Shown here one piece after another: positions 45,741-53,964 of a stretch of 64,000 nt of DNA. Positions within the stretch are counted from its first letter, which is position 1. Every line of letters starts with the position of its first letter. The stretch comes from Bdellovibrio sp. SKB1291214. GTDB taxonomy: Bacteria; Bdellovibrionota; Bdellovibrionia; Bdellovibrionales; Bdellovibrionaceae. The DNA lies in NCBI RefSeq assembly GCF_002209355.2, contig NZ_CP106855.1, positions 3,038,001 through 3,102,000 on the forward strand. The letters are read 5' to 3'. A model generated the notes under the pieces. It searched no databases and was not told the DNA's origin. It worked only from the letters and a program-made list of their open reading frames with translations. The position numbers and the translations under genes were made by a program.

Positions 45741-46978
45741 GTCTGCTTCATCTTTCTTATATCTATTTAAAACGTCATCTGTTCACAACCGTGAGTACGA
45801 TTTTTTCTTTAAGTATCGCCATTGCGGCAGTGACAGTGCTGTTAAAATTAGAAGTCCTGTCACACTCTCGCTTTGACACCCTAGCAGACCAGGGTAACGC
45901 CATCGTCGGCGCCAAATCGGGCGGAATCGATATTTTATTAGGCGCATTGAACTTTGAAGGAGACGTTCCTAACTATATACCGCAAAATCTGTACGAAACA
46001 TTGCGTGCTCGCAAAGACATCTCCTTTGAGGATCAATCCCAATTTAAAGACTCTTTCAAAGTTAATCACATCACGCCTTTGTTGTTTTTTGGTATGCACC
46101 CAGGAGGGATCTTAGTCGGCACTGATGAATCCCTGCTGACTTTATATCCTGAGGCAACAGCTCCCCGCCTGCAATCCGGAACCTTTCCCCAAAATCCCGG
46201 GGAAGTTTTAGTCGGAGCTGATTACGCCCAAAAGGGAAATGTACAACTGGGACAATCCATTTTTACTCATGCAGAGATATATGGATCTAAGATTGCAAGT
46301 TCACCTTTTTCGTTAAAAGTAGTTGGAATTTTAAAACCCACAGGAAAATCCTGGGACAAAGGCCTTTACACGAATCTGCAGACGGCTCAGTCCGCAGTAG
46401 CCGCAACACCAGGCTATAACAGTATCTGGGGCCCGAAAGTTTTAAGTTACTTTTTGATGGATATCCAAGATGGTGGTCAAGAATCGCTGGCCTCTTTAAT
46501 CAACCAAAGAACGGTCGCACAAATTGCTTTTACAGCGAAAGAAAAAACCAAACTGGCAAACATAACGGGCTCCAATCAGACATTGCAGCTTTTAGTCGTG
46601 GGAATATTGCTTTTAGTTTCTACTTTGACAGTTTTGGCTGTTTTCTTTACGCGCATCGAAGGCCGCACCGTGGAACTTGCCATCCTTCGCGCCCTTGGTC
46701 GCAGCCGGCAGGAACTGACCGGACTTTTAATTCTAGAAGGACTCATTATGGGCGTGATATCTGTCGCCCTCGCTGCAGTTTTGGAGCTTATTTTAAATCC
46801 TGTTATTCTTTCCACAGCCGGAAGCACTCTGCCAGAAATTAACGCCAGCAATTGGCCATGGTGGATGATTTTGTTAACGGGTGGTTTATCTTTGATGGCA
46901 GTGATGTTTGCAAGCCTTCCCCCCGTTTGGAAATTGTATCGCCAAGACGTGCATACGACGCTTAGAAACATTCACTAG
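45737..46978 (+). CDS. ABC transporter permease, FtsX/MacB type
   Basis: 413 aa. One N-terminal membrane helix (FTTVSTIFSLSIAIAAVTVLL), a periplasmic domain of ~230 residues, then three C-terminal helices with the FtsX-type ARIEGRTVELAILRALGRSR-like cytoplasmic coupling segment (IEGRTVELAILRALGRSRQEL). This is the type VII ABC permease layout used for lipoprotein release, macrolide/toxin export or regulating hydrolases. The substrate is unknown; the adjacent lipoprotein gene is separated by a gap with its own start, so a link is speculative. Confidence 0.9.
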   Translation: MSLLHLSYIYLKRHLFTTVSTIFSLSIAIAAVTVLLKLEVLSHSRFDTLADQGNAIVGAKSGGIDILLGALNFEGDVPNYIPQNLYETLRARKDISFEDQSQFKDSFKVNHITPLLFFGMHPGGILVGTDESLLTLYPEATAPRLQSGTFPQNPGEVLVGADYAQKGNVQLGQSIFTHAEIYGSKIASSPFSLKVVGILKPTGKSWDKGLYTNLQTAQSAVAATPGYNSIWGPKVLSYFLMDIQDGGQESLASLINQRTVAQIAFTAKEKTKLANITGSNQTLQLLVVGILLLVSTLTVLAVFFTRIEGRTVELAILRALGRSRQELTGLLILEGLIMGVISVALAAVLELILNPVILSTAGSTLPEINASNWPWWMILLTGGLSLMAVMFASLPPVWKLYRQDVHTTLRNIH

Positions 46979-47122
46979 GCTAATCACCGCAAGTCCGCGC
47001 CCAGAGCGGATTCGCCAGACTATCGTACAAATCTTTGACTCAACTGCGACACATTGCCCTTCACATTTTAATCAGTTTCAGCAACTGTAAAGGTTTTCTG
47101 GGCCACGACCGATGTGCTTGTC

Positions 47123-47884
47123 ATGGCAAGACTCAATCTAAAAAACACACTTTTTATTTTGATCTCGGGATTTCTGGTAGCTGCTTGCGGTAACAATGGT
47201 TCGCTCAGCTCCAGTCAACTTTCCAGCACAACCGGTGATAACGCGTCATCTGGTATTCAGACCCCTGATCCGACACCAACCCCTTCTCCATCACCGTCAC
47301 CTACGGCGAGTCCTTCTCCATCACCGACTCCTGAGGCAGCACTGGCAGTGGCTCCTATTTGGGAAGCTGCAAAAGCTGACGGTAAGTTATGGACGGCCCA
47401 CGTGATGACTCAGCTTGAAGTTTTAGGCGATGACCTTTTGGACGTCATCCCTGCTGACGGCGCGACATTCTGCCCTAAATACAACAGTCTGACTCGCGAC
47501 CAACGCAAGAATTTCTGGGTGTACTTGATGTCACAAATGGCAAAGTATGAATCAAGCTTCAATACGAACTTGAATTATACGGAGGACTTTGATGACAGCT
47601 CAGGAAATTCGGTGATCAGCGCTGGACTTTTACAGCTGTCGGTCGAGAGTGGAAATGCTTACGGTTGTGGTCTGAAATCCACTTCGGACCTCCACGACCC
47701 TTACAAGAATCTGAGCTGCGGCATTCGCATCTTAAATCGCTGGATGGGCCGAGATGCACGCATTGCAGGCCAAGTCAGCGGCAGCTGGAAAGGTGGAGCA
47801 CGTTATTGGGCAGTCCTTCGCTCGACAAACTCCCCTTACGCGAAAATCGTCGCGGCAACAAAAGCTATCTCGATCTGCAAATAA
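47123..47884 (+). CDS. Lysozyme-like (SLT-fold) lipoprotein
   Basis: About 253 aa from ATG 47123 (GTG 47114 possible). A lipoprotein signal ends at LVAAC (Cys ~19). A Pro/Ser/Thr linker (TPTPSPSPSPTASPSPSPTP) of ~40 residues reaches across the envelope to a C-terminal domain of ~170 residues. There KYESSFNTNLNYTED resembles the catalytic Glu-Ser motif of soluble lytic transglycosylases, GLLQLSVESGNAYGC the GLMQI turn, and NLSCGIRILNRWM the last helix. It may cleave peptidoglycan, of self or prey. A strong terminator follows. Confidence 0.72.
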   Translation: MARLNLKNTLFILISGFLVAACGNNGSLSSSQLSSTTGDNASSGIQTPDPTPTPSPSPSPTASPSPSPTPEAALAVAPIWEAAKADGKLWTAHVMTQLEVLGDDLLDVIPADGATFCPKYNSLTRDQRKNFWVYLMSQMAKYESSFNTNLNYTEDFDDSSGNSVISAGLLQLSVESGNAYGCGLKSTSDLHDPYKNLSCGIRILNRWMGRDARIAGQVSGSWKGGARYWAVLRSTNSPYAKIVAATKAISICK

Positions 47885-47906
47885 ACTTTTAACAGGACTA
47901 AAAACG

Positions 47907-47939
47907 AAAAAAGCCTCTCGGAAAATGAGAGGCTTTTTT
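47907..47939. terminator. Bidirectional terminator
   Basis: AAAAAAGCCTCTC and GAGAGGCTTTTTT form a 13-base stem with a seven-base loop between the lysozyme-like gene and the end of the mevalonate operon. Confidence 0.94.
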
Positions 47940-47942
47940 ACC

Positions 47943-48830
47943 CTAACAAGGGATGAGCTCTTTGAGAGCCTCTTCAGAAGGTTCTTTATCCCACAGAGAG
48001 ATCACGTAACCCCCACCACCGGAGCCCGTCGGTTTCACTGCAATCGCGCCCTGACTACGAAGCCAAGCAATATGATTCGCTGGAGCCCCGTCATTTAAGC
48101 CCCATTTATCAAAACAATCAGCTCCCATTTCAATAGCCTCGACCAAGAACTTACGTCCTTGCTCTTCATCCATCGCCAATGCTTGCTGAGCTGTTTCGAC
48201 GGCTTTTGCCATGTTCATATCAATTTGCTGTCCCACTGGCGGCTGCTTAGCCAAAAGATCTTTCACCTTGTTCACTGCATCCACAGTTACGCCACGCTTG
48301 CCAGAATAAGAAATATACCAACGAGGTTTCCATTTGGGAGTGATCTGTTTGCGCTCACCATTGCGCACGAATCGCAAACCCTCCCCCGATAAGGCCACGG
48401 CGATATCAATCCCGCTGCTCTCACCGTGGAAAAGATCTTCTAGATTTCTGGCGAAATCAAAGTATTCAGATTCTTGAACAAAGCCTAAGTGCCCTAACCA
48501 ACGAGTCAGCGCTACGCAAAGTGCCGCAGAAGCACCCATTCCGGCTCCCACAGGCAGCGAGGAATCCAGATGCAAAGTCCCCGTCAAATTCTGGCGTGAA
48601 ATGCCTTTTAACTGAAAGGCTCTTTCTAAGACTCCCCAGATCAACAGCTGAAGTTCTTGTCCATGATCACCATGCAGATCCAGTGACAAAGGATGATCGC
48701 CCGGAGTGTATTTTAATTCCAAAGTTCTGGAAGGAATAGGAAACACTAATGACGGATATCCACGAATCACCGAGTGTTCGCCGACCAAGATCCATTTTCC
48801 GTAAGCTGTGCATTGAAAGCTAGTGGACAT
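47943..48830 (-). CDS. mvk: Mevalonate kinase
   Basis: 295 aa GHMP kinase. Motifs: GKWILVGEHSVIRGYPSLVFPI at the N-terminus, the phosphate loop LPVGAGMGASAALCVAL, SSGIDIAV with the catalytic Asp, and KPTGSGGGGYVISLW near the C-terminus. It phosphorylates mevalonate with ATP. The assignment to mevalonate, not phosphomevalonate, rests on EHSVIRGYP and on its place with the other pathway genes; last of the operon, overlapping mvaD by 11 bases. Confidence 0.88.
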   Translation of the reverse strand: MSTSFQCTAYGKWILVGEHSVIRGYPSLVFPIPSRTLELKYTPGDHPLSLDLHGDHGQELQLLIWGVLERAFQLKGISRQNLTGTLHLDSSLPVGAGMGASAALCVALTRWLGHLGFVQESEYFDFARNLEDLFHGESSGIDIAVALSGEGLRFVRNGERKQITPKWKPRWYISYSGKRGVTVDAVNKVKDLLAKQPPVGQQIDMNMAKAVETAQQALAMDEEQGRKFLVEAIEMGADCFDKWGLNDGAPANHIAWLRSQGAIAVKPTGSGGGGYVISLWDKEPSEEALKELIPC

Positions 48831-49800
48831 CGGGTTTTACGCCTTCAAACGCCAAGATTTTAAATTTCTCACCAAAAAACTCACGATATTCTTTAAAGCG
48901 CTTCAATTGATCGTGACGGAATAACATATGAACATTGGCGCCGGCGTCCATTGTCACCAAAGGACCATCTTGCCAACGATTCCAAAGTTTTTGGCATTCT
49001 TCCAAAACTTGTTTGGAAGCCTCCGTCATATAGCTAAATGCTGGTGTGCTTGTTTCAAACAGACGGTGCATGTCAATGAACTCGTCCCAAACAATTTGAC
49101 GAGCCATATGCCAATCCGTCGATTGCAGTGCCTGACTTAAATCGGCCAGACGAAGTTCCGCTCGCTCAACTCGCCCGGTGAAACGAGGACTTGTTGTCAC
49201 AAGTTTATGGGCTTCTGACGAAGAGACTTCTTTTTTAGAGGCTTCCACAACAACACAGATGTGGTGCATATTTGTCAAAGGCAAGTTCATTGGTTGAGCA
49301 TACTCTTGCTGCCACAAAGCCCACGGTGTGAACAATGAACGGCAGGAAGATCCTGAACCTTGACGAGATAGTTCTGACAACGTTTTCTTGTCGGTGCCCC
49401 AAGGTTGCGGATTCAATTTTTGAAACATTTCTGCTGCCGCTAAAGTCAAAGCTGCAAAGCTTGAAGCGGAACTAGCAAGGCCGCAGTCAGAGGGAAAGTT
49501 ATTCGCTGATTCCACCAGGAAGTTTTTTGTGACTCCCCATTTGTCTTTCAAATTTGCTAAGTGTTTTAAGAATCGCTGTTGGCCTTTTTCAGACAAATCA
49601 ATTTTCTCAAGATCTTCACGTACAAGTGGTTTCCAAAGATCCGCACCACCATCAATTTCTGTCAAACGCACAAACGTGCGTAAGTTTTCAAGGGTGTAGG
49701 ACAAAGAAGCATTCGTGGGCTTATTGCCAGAACCTTCGATCTTTCCCATGTACTTGATCAACGCAATATTCGATGGAGCTGAAACCAACACTTGATTCAT
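48820..49800 (-). CDS. mvaD: Diphosphomevalonate decarboxylase
   Basis: 326 aa. Conserved SAPSNIALIKYMGK (KYWGK in most), SDCGLASSASSFAALTLAA phosphate loop, LSRQGSGSSCRSLF (usually SGSACRS) and VTMDAGANVHML with the catalytic Asp. It converts diphosphomevalonate to isopentenyl diphosphate with loss of CO2 and ATP hydrolysis. The small changes (W to M in the KYMGK, A to S in SGSSCRS) are worth noting but are not at catalytic residues. Starts 12 bases after the pmk stop. Confidence 0.93.
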   Translation of the reverse strand: MNQVLVSAPSNIALIKYMGKIEGSGNKPTNASLSYTLENLRTFVRLTEIDGGADLWKPLVREDLEKIDLSEKGQQRFLKHLANLKDKWGVTKNFLVESANNFPSDCGLASSASSFAALTLAAAEMFQKLNPQPWGTDKKTLSELSRQGSGSSCRSLFTPWALWQQEYAQPMNLPLTNMHHICVVVEASKKEVSSSEAHKLVTTSPRFTGRVERAELRLADLSQALQSTDWHMARQIVWDEFIDMHRLFETSTPAFSYMTEASKQVLEECQKLWNRWQDGPLVTMDAGANVHMLFRHDQLKRFKEYREFFGEKFKILAFEGVKPDVH

Positions 49801-49812
49801 AAACCTAATTTC

Positions 49813-50739
49813 CTAAACGGCCTCGACCTGCAAACCTGTTGCGATCGTTTTATTAGAAGCCACTAATTTCACATTTACCGTCTGACAGTATTTTTCAAGT
49901 TCTGCAGAATGATTTTTCGCAGTCACCACGAACAACACGTCAGCACCCAAAGCACCGCAACCTTTAGCCGCTTTCACGAATGAAAGTCCTCTCAGGCCTT
50001 CCAAAAGTTTCAGCGTCGGTTCGCAGGTAAAGTTTAAATCTTTCAACGCTTTGGCATAATCTTGAACACCCGCGATCAACTCGTCAGGATTCGCCGATGC
50101 AAAAGACTCTTGCACTCGATACGCAGCTTTCTCTAAACCCAAGGAATCAAAATCCTTCAAGGTTTTCAAATGCTCATGAGTCGCAACTTTATTGCCCGTG
50201 TGAATCAAATAAAAATCCAATTCCTCAAACGGCCAATTCGTCACCGACACGATCCCTTTACGCTTTTCAAAGAAAGTCATACTTCCCTTAAACTGCGCAA
50301 TCAGATCCGCCCCGCTTGGCGGAGTTCCTTCACCGTTCCAAGCATATTGCTGGTATTCGGCAAGAAGATGCCTGAAATCAAACTGAGCTTCCATTCCAAT
50401 TGAGTGAGCTTCGCGGTACATCCATAAGGCATAAGCCCCTAAAAACTGAGCTGTTGATGCACCAAAGCCACCCATTCCTTTGTAAGGATCAGAAAAACTA
50501 AGATCGATATTTTTAAAGTAATCAGAATGAGCTGAGATGAACTTCCCTGCTGGTGAATCCGGATGAATCCCACCCCAGCGGGCTTGCCCTCCGGCATCCC
50601 CAGAGTAACTTCCGTTTCCAGGTTTTGACGTCATTTCAAAGCAAGGCTTCGACAGGACTGACAAAGTCGGTCCCCCATGCAGGGCCAAGTATTCGCCCAC
50701 CAAAAAAGTCTTACCAGGAATCGTGCACGTCAACGCCAA
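49813..50739 (-). CDS. Phosphomevalonate kinase (GHMP type)
   Basis: 308 aa. TTG start with AGGAGG six bases upstream. GHMP motifs: GKTFLVGEYLALHGGPTLSV, GMGGFGASTAQFLGA phosphate loop, TPPSGADLIAQF and AKGCGALGADVLFVV. Given mevalonate kinase and the decarboxylase as neighbours, phosphomevalonate kinase is the missing activity; it would make diphosphomevalonate. It is shorter than well-known bacterial Pmk proteins (~360 aa), so the call is by context as much as sequence. Confidence 0.82.
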   Translation of the reverse strand: MALTCTIPGKTFLVGEYLALHGGPTLSVLSKPCFEMTSKPGNGSYSGDAGGQARWGGIHPDSPAGKFISAHSDYFKNIDLSFSDPYKGMGGFGASTAQFLGAYALWMYREAHSIGMEAQFDFRHLLAEYQQYAWNGEGTPPSGADLIAQFKGSMTFFEKRKGIVSVTNWPFEELDFYLIHTGNKVATHEHLKTLKDFDSLGLEKAAYRVQESFASANPDELIAGVQDYAKALKDLNFTCEPTLKLLEGLRGLSFVKAAKGCGALGADVLFVVTAKNHSAELEKYCQTVNVKLVASNKTIATGLQVEAV

Positions 50740-50751
50740 AGCGGACCTCCT

Positions 50752-52062
50752 CTAGTGAGGATGCTGAGTCGGGCTTGAAGCCTGACCGGCACGAAGTTCT
50801 TTAAGAACCTCAATCGCGTTGCTTAAAGAGATGCGTTTACGGATCGTCAAAATCTCTTCAAGTTTCTTTTGCACAGCTGGGATCTCGCGCTCTTCAGCGC
50901 CAGCACCCAATGCCAGATTTTTAGTATGAAGCTTCATGTGACCTTCGATGATACCCACTGTTGTAAGTGCCTTCAAAGCGCCCAAGTTCTGCACCAGGCC
51001 CACAGCTGCAATCACGCGCGAAAGCTCATTCGCAGACTGAGTCCCCAACATCTTCATGCACATCATCGCTGTTGGATGAAGAGTCGTTACCCCACCCACA
51101 GTGCCCACAACCAGTGGAGCTTCGAACACACCTGTCAGGCCACCGTTTTCACGGAACCATTTCGTGATTGAACGATACTGACCATCACGGCAAGCGTAAG
51201 CATGAATACCCGCTTCAACCGCACGCCAGTCGTTACCCGTGGCAACCAACACGGGGTCAATACCATTCAGCACGCCCTTGTTGTTCGTCGCTGCACGGTA
51301 GGGATCCATTTGTGCAAACAAAGAAGCTTCTTCAATTTTTTCTGCCAATGCAGGATCAATGTCTTTGATATGAACCACAGCGCGAGTGATTTTAGTGTCC
51401 ACCAAGTTAGACAGGATACACATCGTCACTTTTTCGCCTGTGAATTGCTCAATCGGCTCTTTCAAGTATTCGCACACTTGATTCATGATGTTCGCGCCCA
51501 TGGCATCGCACGGGTCCATCAAAACGTGAACCACAGCCATGTCAGTGCCATCACCACGAGTTACGCGGCGAACTTGAATATCACGAACACCACCACCACG
51601 ACGAACAAGCCCGAAAGCCACTTCGCGGTTAGATATTTCGATCATGTAGTTTTTTTGAGCGAGCAATTGTTTTTCGAAAATCGCAAAGTCTTTAACTTTC
51701 GCGATTTGAATTTGACCGATGATCTCTGCACCCACAACTTCCGTTGTGATAGAACCAGATTCACGGATCCACTTCGCGGATTTACAAACAGCTGCAACGA
51801 TAGATGTCTCTTCGACAGCCATTGGAATCACAAAGTCTTTGCCATCGATACGGAAGTTTGTTGCAACTCCCAATGGCATTTGGAAATAACCAATCACGTT
51901 TTCGATGAATTTTTCACCAAGAGTCGTATCACGAAGACCGCCCTTAGAAATATAATCAACGTCTGCTTGTTGCAAAGCACCTACTTCAACCAAAGAATCT
52001 AAACGTTCTTGGCGAGTTAGTTTTGAGAAGCCTTTAAAGATTTCTTGCAGTTGCTTTTTCAT
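50752..52062 (-). CDS. mvaA: Hydroxymethylglutaryl-CoA reductase, class II
   Basis: 436 aa. Key residues: Glu in PMAVEETSIVAA, Lys in NKGVLNGIDP, Asp in MDPCDAMGANIMNQV and His in IEGHMKLHTKNLA, the order typical of class II enzymes. It reduces HMG-CoA to mevalonate with NAD(P)H, the committed step. No HMG-CoA synthase is in the window. Starts inside the fni stop (ATGA). Confidence 0.96.
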   Translation of the reverse strand: MKKQLQEIFKGFSKLTRQERLDSLVEVGALQQADVDYISKGGLRDTTLGEKFIENVIGYFQMPLGVATNFRIDGKDFVIPMAVEETSIVAAVCKSAKWIRESGSITTEVVGAEIIGQIQIAKVKDFAIFEKQLLAQKNYMIEISNREVAFGLVRRGGGVRDIQVRRVTRGDGTDMAVVHVLMDPCDAMGANIMNQVCEYLKEPIEQFTGEKVTMCILSNLVDTKITRAVVHIKDIDPALAEKIEEASLFAQMDPYRAATNNKGVLNGIDPVLVATGNDWRAVEAGIHAYACRDGQYRSITKWFRENGGLTGVFEAPLVVGTVGGVTTLHPTAMMCMKMLGTQSANELSRVIAAVGLVQNLGALKALTTVGIIEGHMKLHTKNLALGAGAEEREIPAVQKKLEEILTIRKRISLSNAIEVLKELRAGQASSPTQHPH

Positions 52063-53102
52063 CGAATCACCTTCTTCGTTGCCAGCTCAGCGATTGTTTT
52101 GCTGCCTGTACAAAATAGCGCGATCTTAAGTTCAGTTTCCAAACGGTTCAGCAAATTCTCCAGGGCCATGTCACCGGTCAAAGCCGCTTCCAGAAACGGT
52201 TTGGCGATTCCAACTTTCTTGGCACCCAACGCGCACAGTTTAGCGACATCGAGGCCCGAGCGCACGCCGCCCGATGCCCAAACTTCATAACTAACACGGG
52301 CCTGCTCAGCATTAAGTAAAGACTCTACTGTGCTGATGCCCCAGTTGGCGTATGTTTGCGCGACTTGGTAAAGCATTTCACTCTCTTCAGAGCGGTAACC
52401 TTCCACGCGTCCCCAGTGTGTTCCACCCTTCCCCGCGACATCCACGGCAAAGATGCCCGTGTCGTTTAAGCGCTTCAGAGTACTCACAGAAAAGCCACAT
52501 CCAACTTCCTTCACTATGACTGGAACCTGGGCGAATTTCACGAGGTTTTCAATAGCTTGCAAAGAGTTCTTGAAGTCGGAAGTTCCTTCGGGTTGAAGGA
52601 CTTCTTGCAGAGGATTTACGTGGACAAAAAGGGCCACGGCCTCCGTTGCCTCGATCAAACGGCGGATGCCATCCAAGGGAGTCTTGATCAATTGGGCAAT
52701 TCCAATATTTCCAAGCAATCGGGCCTTGGGCGCTTGTTTGCGCACTTGGGACCATTCCTCAGCTGCATTGGAATCACTCAATTCTCGACGTTGTGAACCG
52801 ACACCCATTAAAATCTGACGACGATCGCTCAGACGAGCCAACGCCATATTGATTTCGCGACCATGTTCATGGCCAGCAGTCATGGATGAAATAAAAATGG
52901 GAGATGAAAGACCGATGTTGGTCTTTAAAAAAGAAAAAGAGGTCGAAATATCGACCTCTTTAAAATTCAAATCAGGCAGAGCCTCATGAATTAATTCGAT
53001 CGAATCCAATCCCGTTTGCCCTTCAGTCTGAGACCTTGGGTCCAGCGCGATTCTAATATGATCGCGCTTTCTATTTTCAAACTGAGTATTGGATTCGCTC
53101 AT
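52059..53102 (-). CDS. fni: Isopentenyl-diphosphate isomerase, type 2 (FMN)
   Basis: 347 aa. FMN/NADPH-dependent isomerase of IPP and DMAPP. Motifs: RKRDHIRIALD at the N-terminus, FISSMTAGHEHGREINMALA, MGVGSQRREL, KEVGCGFS, DVAGKGGTHWGRVE and WASGGVRSGLDVAKL. Unrelated to type 1 Idi and typical partner of mevalonate operons. Good ribosome binding site (AAGGAG, eight bases). It begins 27 bases after the rplT stop on the same strand, so the pathway genes appear to be co-transcribed with rpmI-rplT. Confidence 0.95.
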   Translation of the reverse strand: MSESNTQFENRKRDHIRIALDPRSQTEGQTGLDSIELIHEALPDLNFKEVDISTSFSFLKTNIGLSSPIFISSMTAGHEHGREINMALARLSDRRQILMGVGSQRRELSDSNAAEEWSQVRKQAPKARLLGNIGIAQLIKTPLDGIRRLIEATEAVALFVHVNPLQEVLQPEGTSDFKNSLQAIENLVKFAQVPVIVKEVGCGFSVSTLKRLNDTGIFAVDVAGKGGTHWGRVEGYRSEESEMLYQVAQTYANWGISTVESLLNAEQARVSYEVWASGGVRSGLDVAKLCALGAKKVGIAKPFLEAALTGDMALENLLNRLETELKIALFCTGSKTIAELATKKVIR

Positions 53103-53129
53103 TGCCGGTGCTCCTTAGAGGAGATCAGC

Positions 53130-53477
53130 TTACGCCAAAGCGTGTTTGCAAAGTGCTGCGAAACCTGCTGCGTCAGTGATAGCCAAGTTAGCCAAAACTT
53201 TACGGTCAACTTGGATGCCAGCTTTAATCAAGCCACCGATCAAGCGAGAGTACGTAGTACCGTTCGCGCGAGCAGCTGCATTGATACGTTGGTTCCACAA
53301 AGTGCGGAAGTTACGTTTGTTAACTTTACGGTCGCGGTAAGCGAAAGCCATACCACGGTCATTTTTTTCTACCGCGTGGATGTATGCGCGAGAACCAGCG
53401 CTGTAGTAACCTTTTGCTCTTTTAAGAACTTTTTTGTGACGAGCACGATTTGTTTTACCAGATTTTACACGAGCCAT
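53130..53477 (-). CDS. rplT: 50S ribosomal protein L20
   Basis: 115 aa. ARVKSGKTNRARHKKVLKRAKGYYSAGSRAYIHAVEKNDRGMAFAYRDRKVNKRNFRTLWNQRINA is textbook L20 (quoted in part as matching RHKK..K.AKGY and RDR+.KR.FR.LWI.RI). A core assembly protein of the large subunit and, in many bacteria, repressor of the rpmI-rplT mRNA. GAGG precedes the ATG. A 7-base hairpin lies just upstream in the rpmI-rplT spacer. Confidence 0.98.
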   Translation of the reverse strand: MARVKSGKTNRARHKKVLKRAKGYYSAGSRAYIHAVEKNDRGMAFAYRDRKVNKRNFRTLWNQRINAAARANGTTYSRLIGGLIKAGIQVDRKVLANLAITDAAGFAALCKHALA

Positions 53478-53500
53478 TTTGAACCTCTATGTTTTATTCC

Positions 53501-53517
53501 CTCCGACTTCGTCGGAG
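53501..53517 (-). promoter_or_regulatory. Hairpin in the rpmI-rplT spacer
   Basis: CTCCGAC-GAA-GTCGGAG on the minus strand, a perfect 7-base stem with a three-base loop, ~24 bases before the rplT start. It could be an L20 binding element or an RNA processing site. Confidence 0.45.
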
Positions 53518-53583
53518 AAGTATCTCTACTGCCAATTTGTTACGGCTTAAGAGAGAAAAATTTAAATTAAACTAAAAACGAAA

Positions 53584-53775
53584 TTAGAATACTAGGCAGC
53601 GACGTGCTTGAAGCATGTTCGCGTCTTCTACGTAAGATGTTTTACCAAGTTGTCTTTTTGTTTTTGAGCTCATGTGAGAGTTCAAGTGACGCATGCGAGT
53701 GCTTTTTTTCTTAACTTTGCCGCTCGCTGTAACTTTCATGCGTTTTTTAGCGCCTGAGTGAGTACGCATTTTCAT
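53584..53775 (-). CDS. rpmI: 50S ribosomal protein L35
   Basis: 63 aa, very basic. KMRTHSGAKKRMKVTASGKVKKKS and RHLNSHMSSKTKRQL are typical L35 (KTHSGAAKRF..TGSGK..R). First gene of the rpmI-rplT unit; AGGGA seven bases before ATG. In E. coli infC precedes it; here infC is 7.6 kb away and rpmI must have its own promoter in the ~140 bases upstream. Confidence 0.97.
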   Translation of the reverse strand: MKMRTHSGAKKRMKVTASGKVKKKSTRMRHLNSHMSSKTKRQLGKTSYVEDANMLQARRCLVF

Positions 53776-53914
53776 AGGTATTCCCTTGTCTCCGATAAGG
53801 CGTTCCTCCCGATGGGGAAGACTCTTAGTAGTGCCCTAGTCAGTCATAAATACGGACTCATGGTTTTAGGTCGAATACTGACGAAAAGCAAGCATTTTAA
53901 GGGCCCTTCAAAAT

Positions 53915-53940
53915 GAAAAAAGGACGCCCGAGCGTCCTTT
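53915..53940 (-). terminator. Terminator after the DUF3443 gene
   Basis: AAAGGACGC and GCGTCCTTT pair perfectly (nine bases) with a four-base loop; on the minus strand a T run follows. It protects rpmI from read-through. Confidence 0.9.
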
Positions 53941-53964
53941 CAAATCCTATTTAAAATCAATAAC

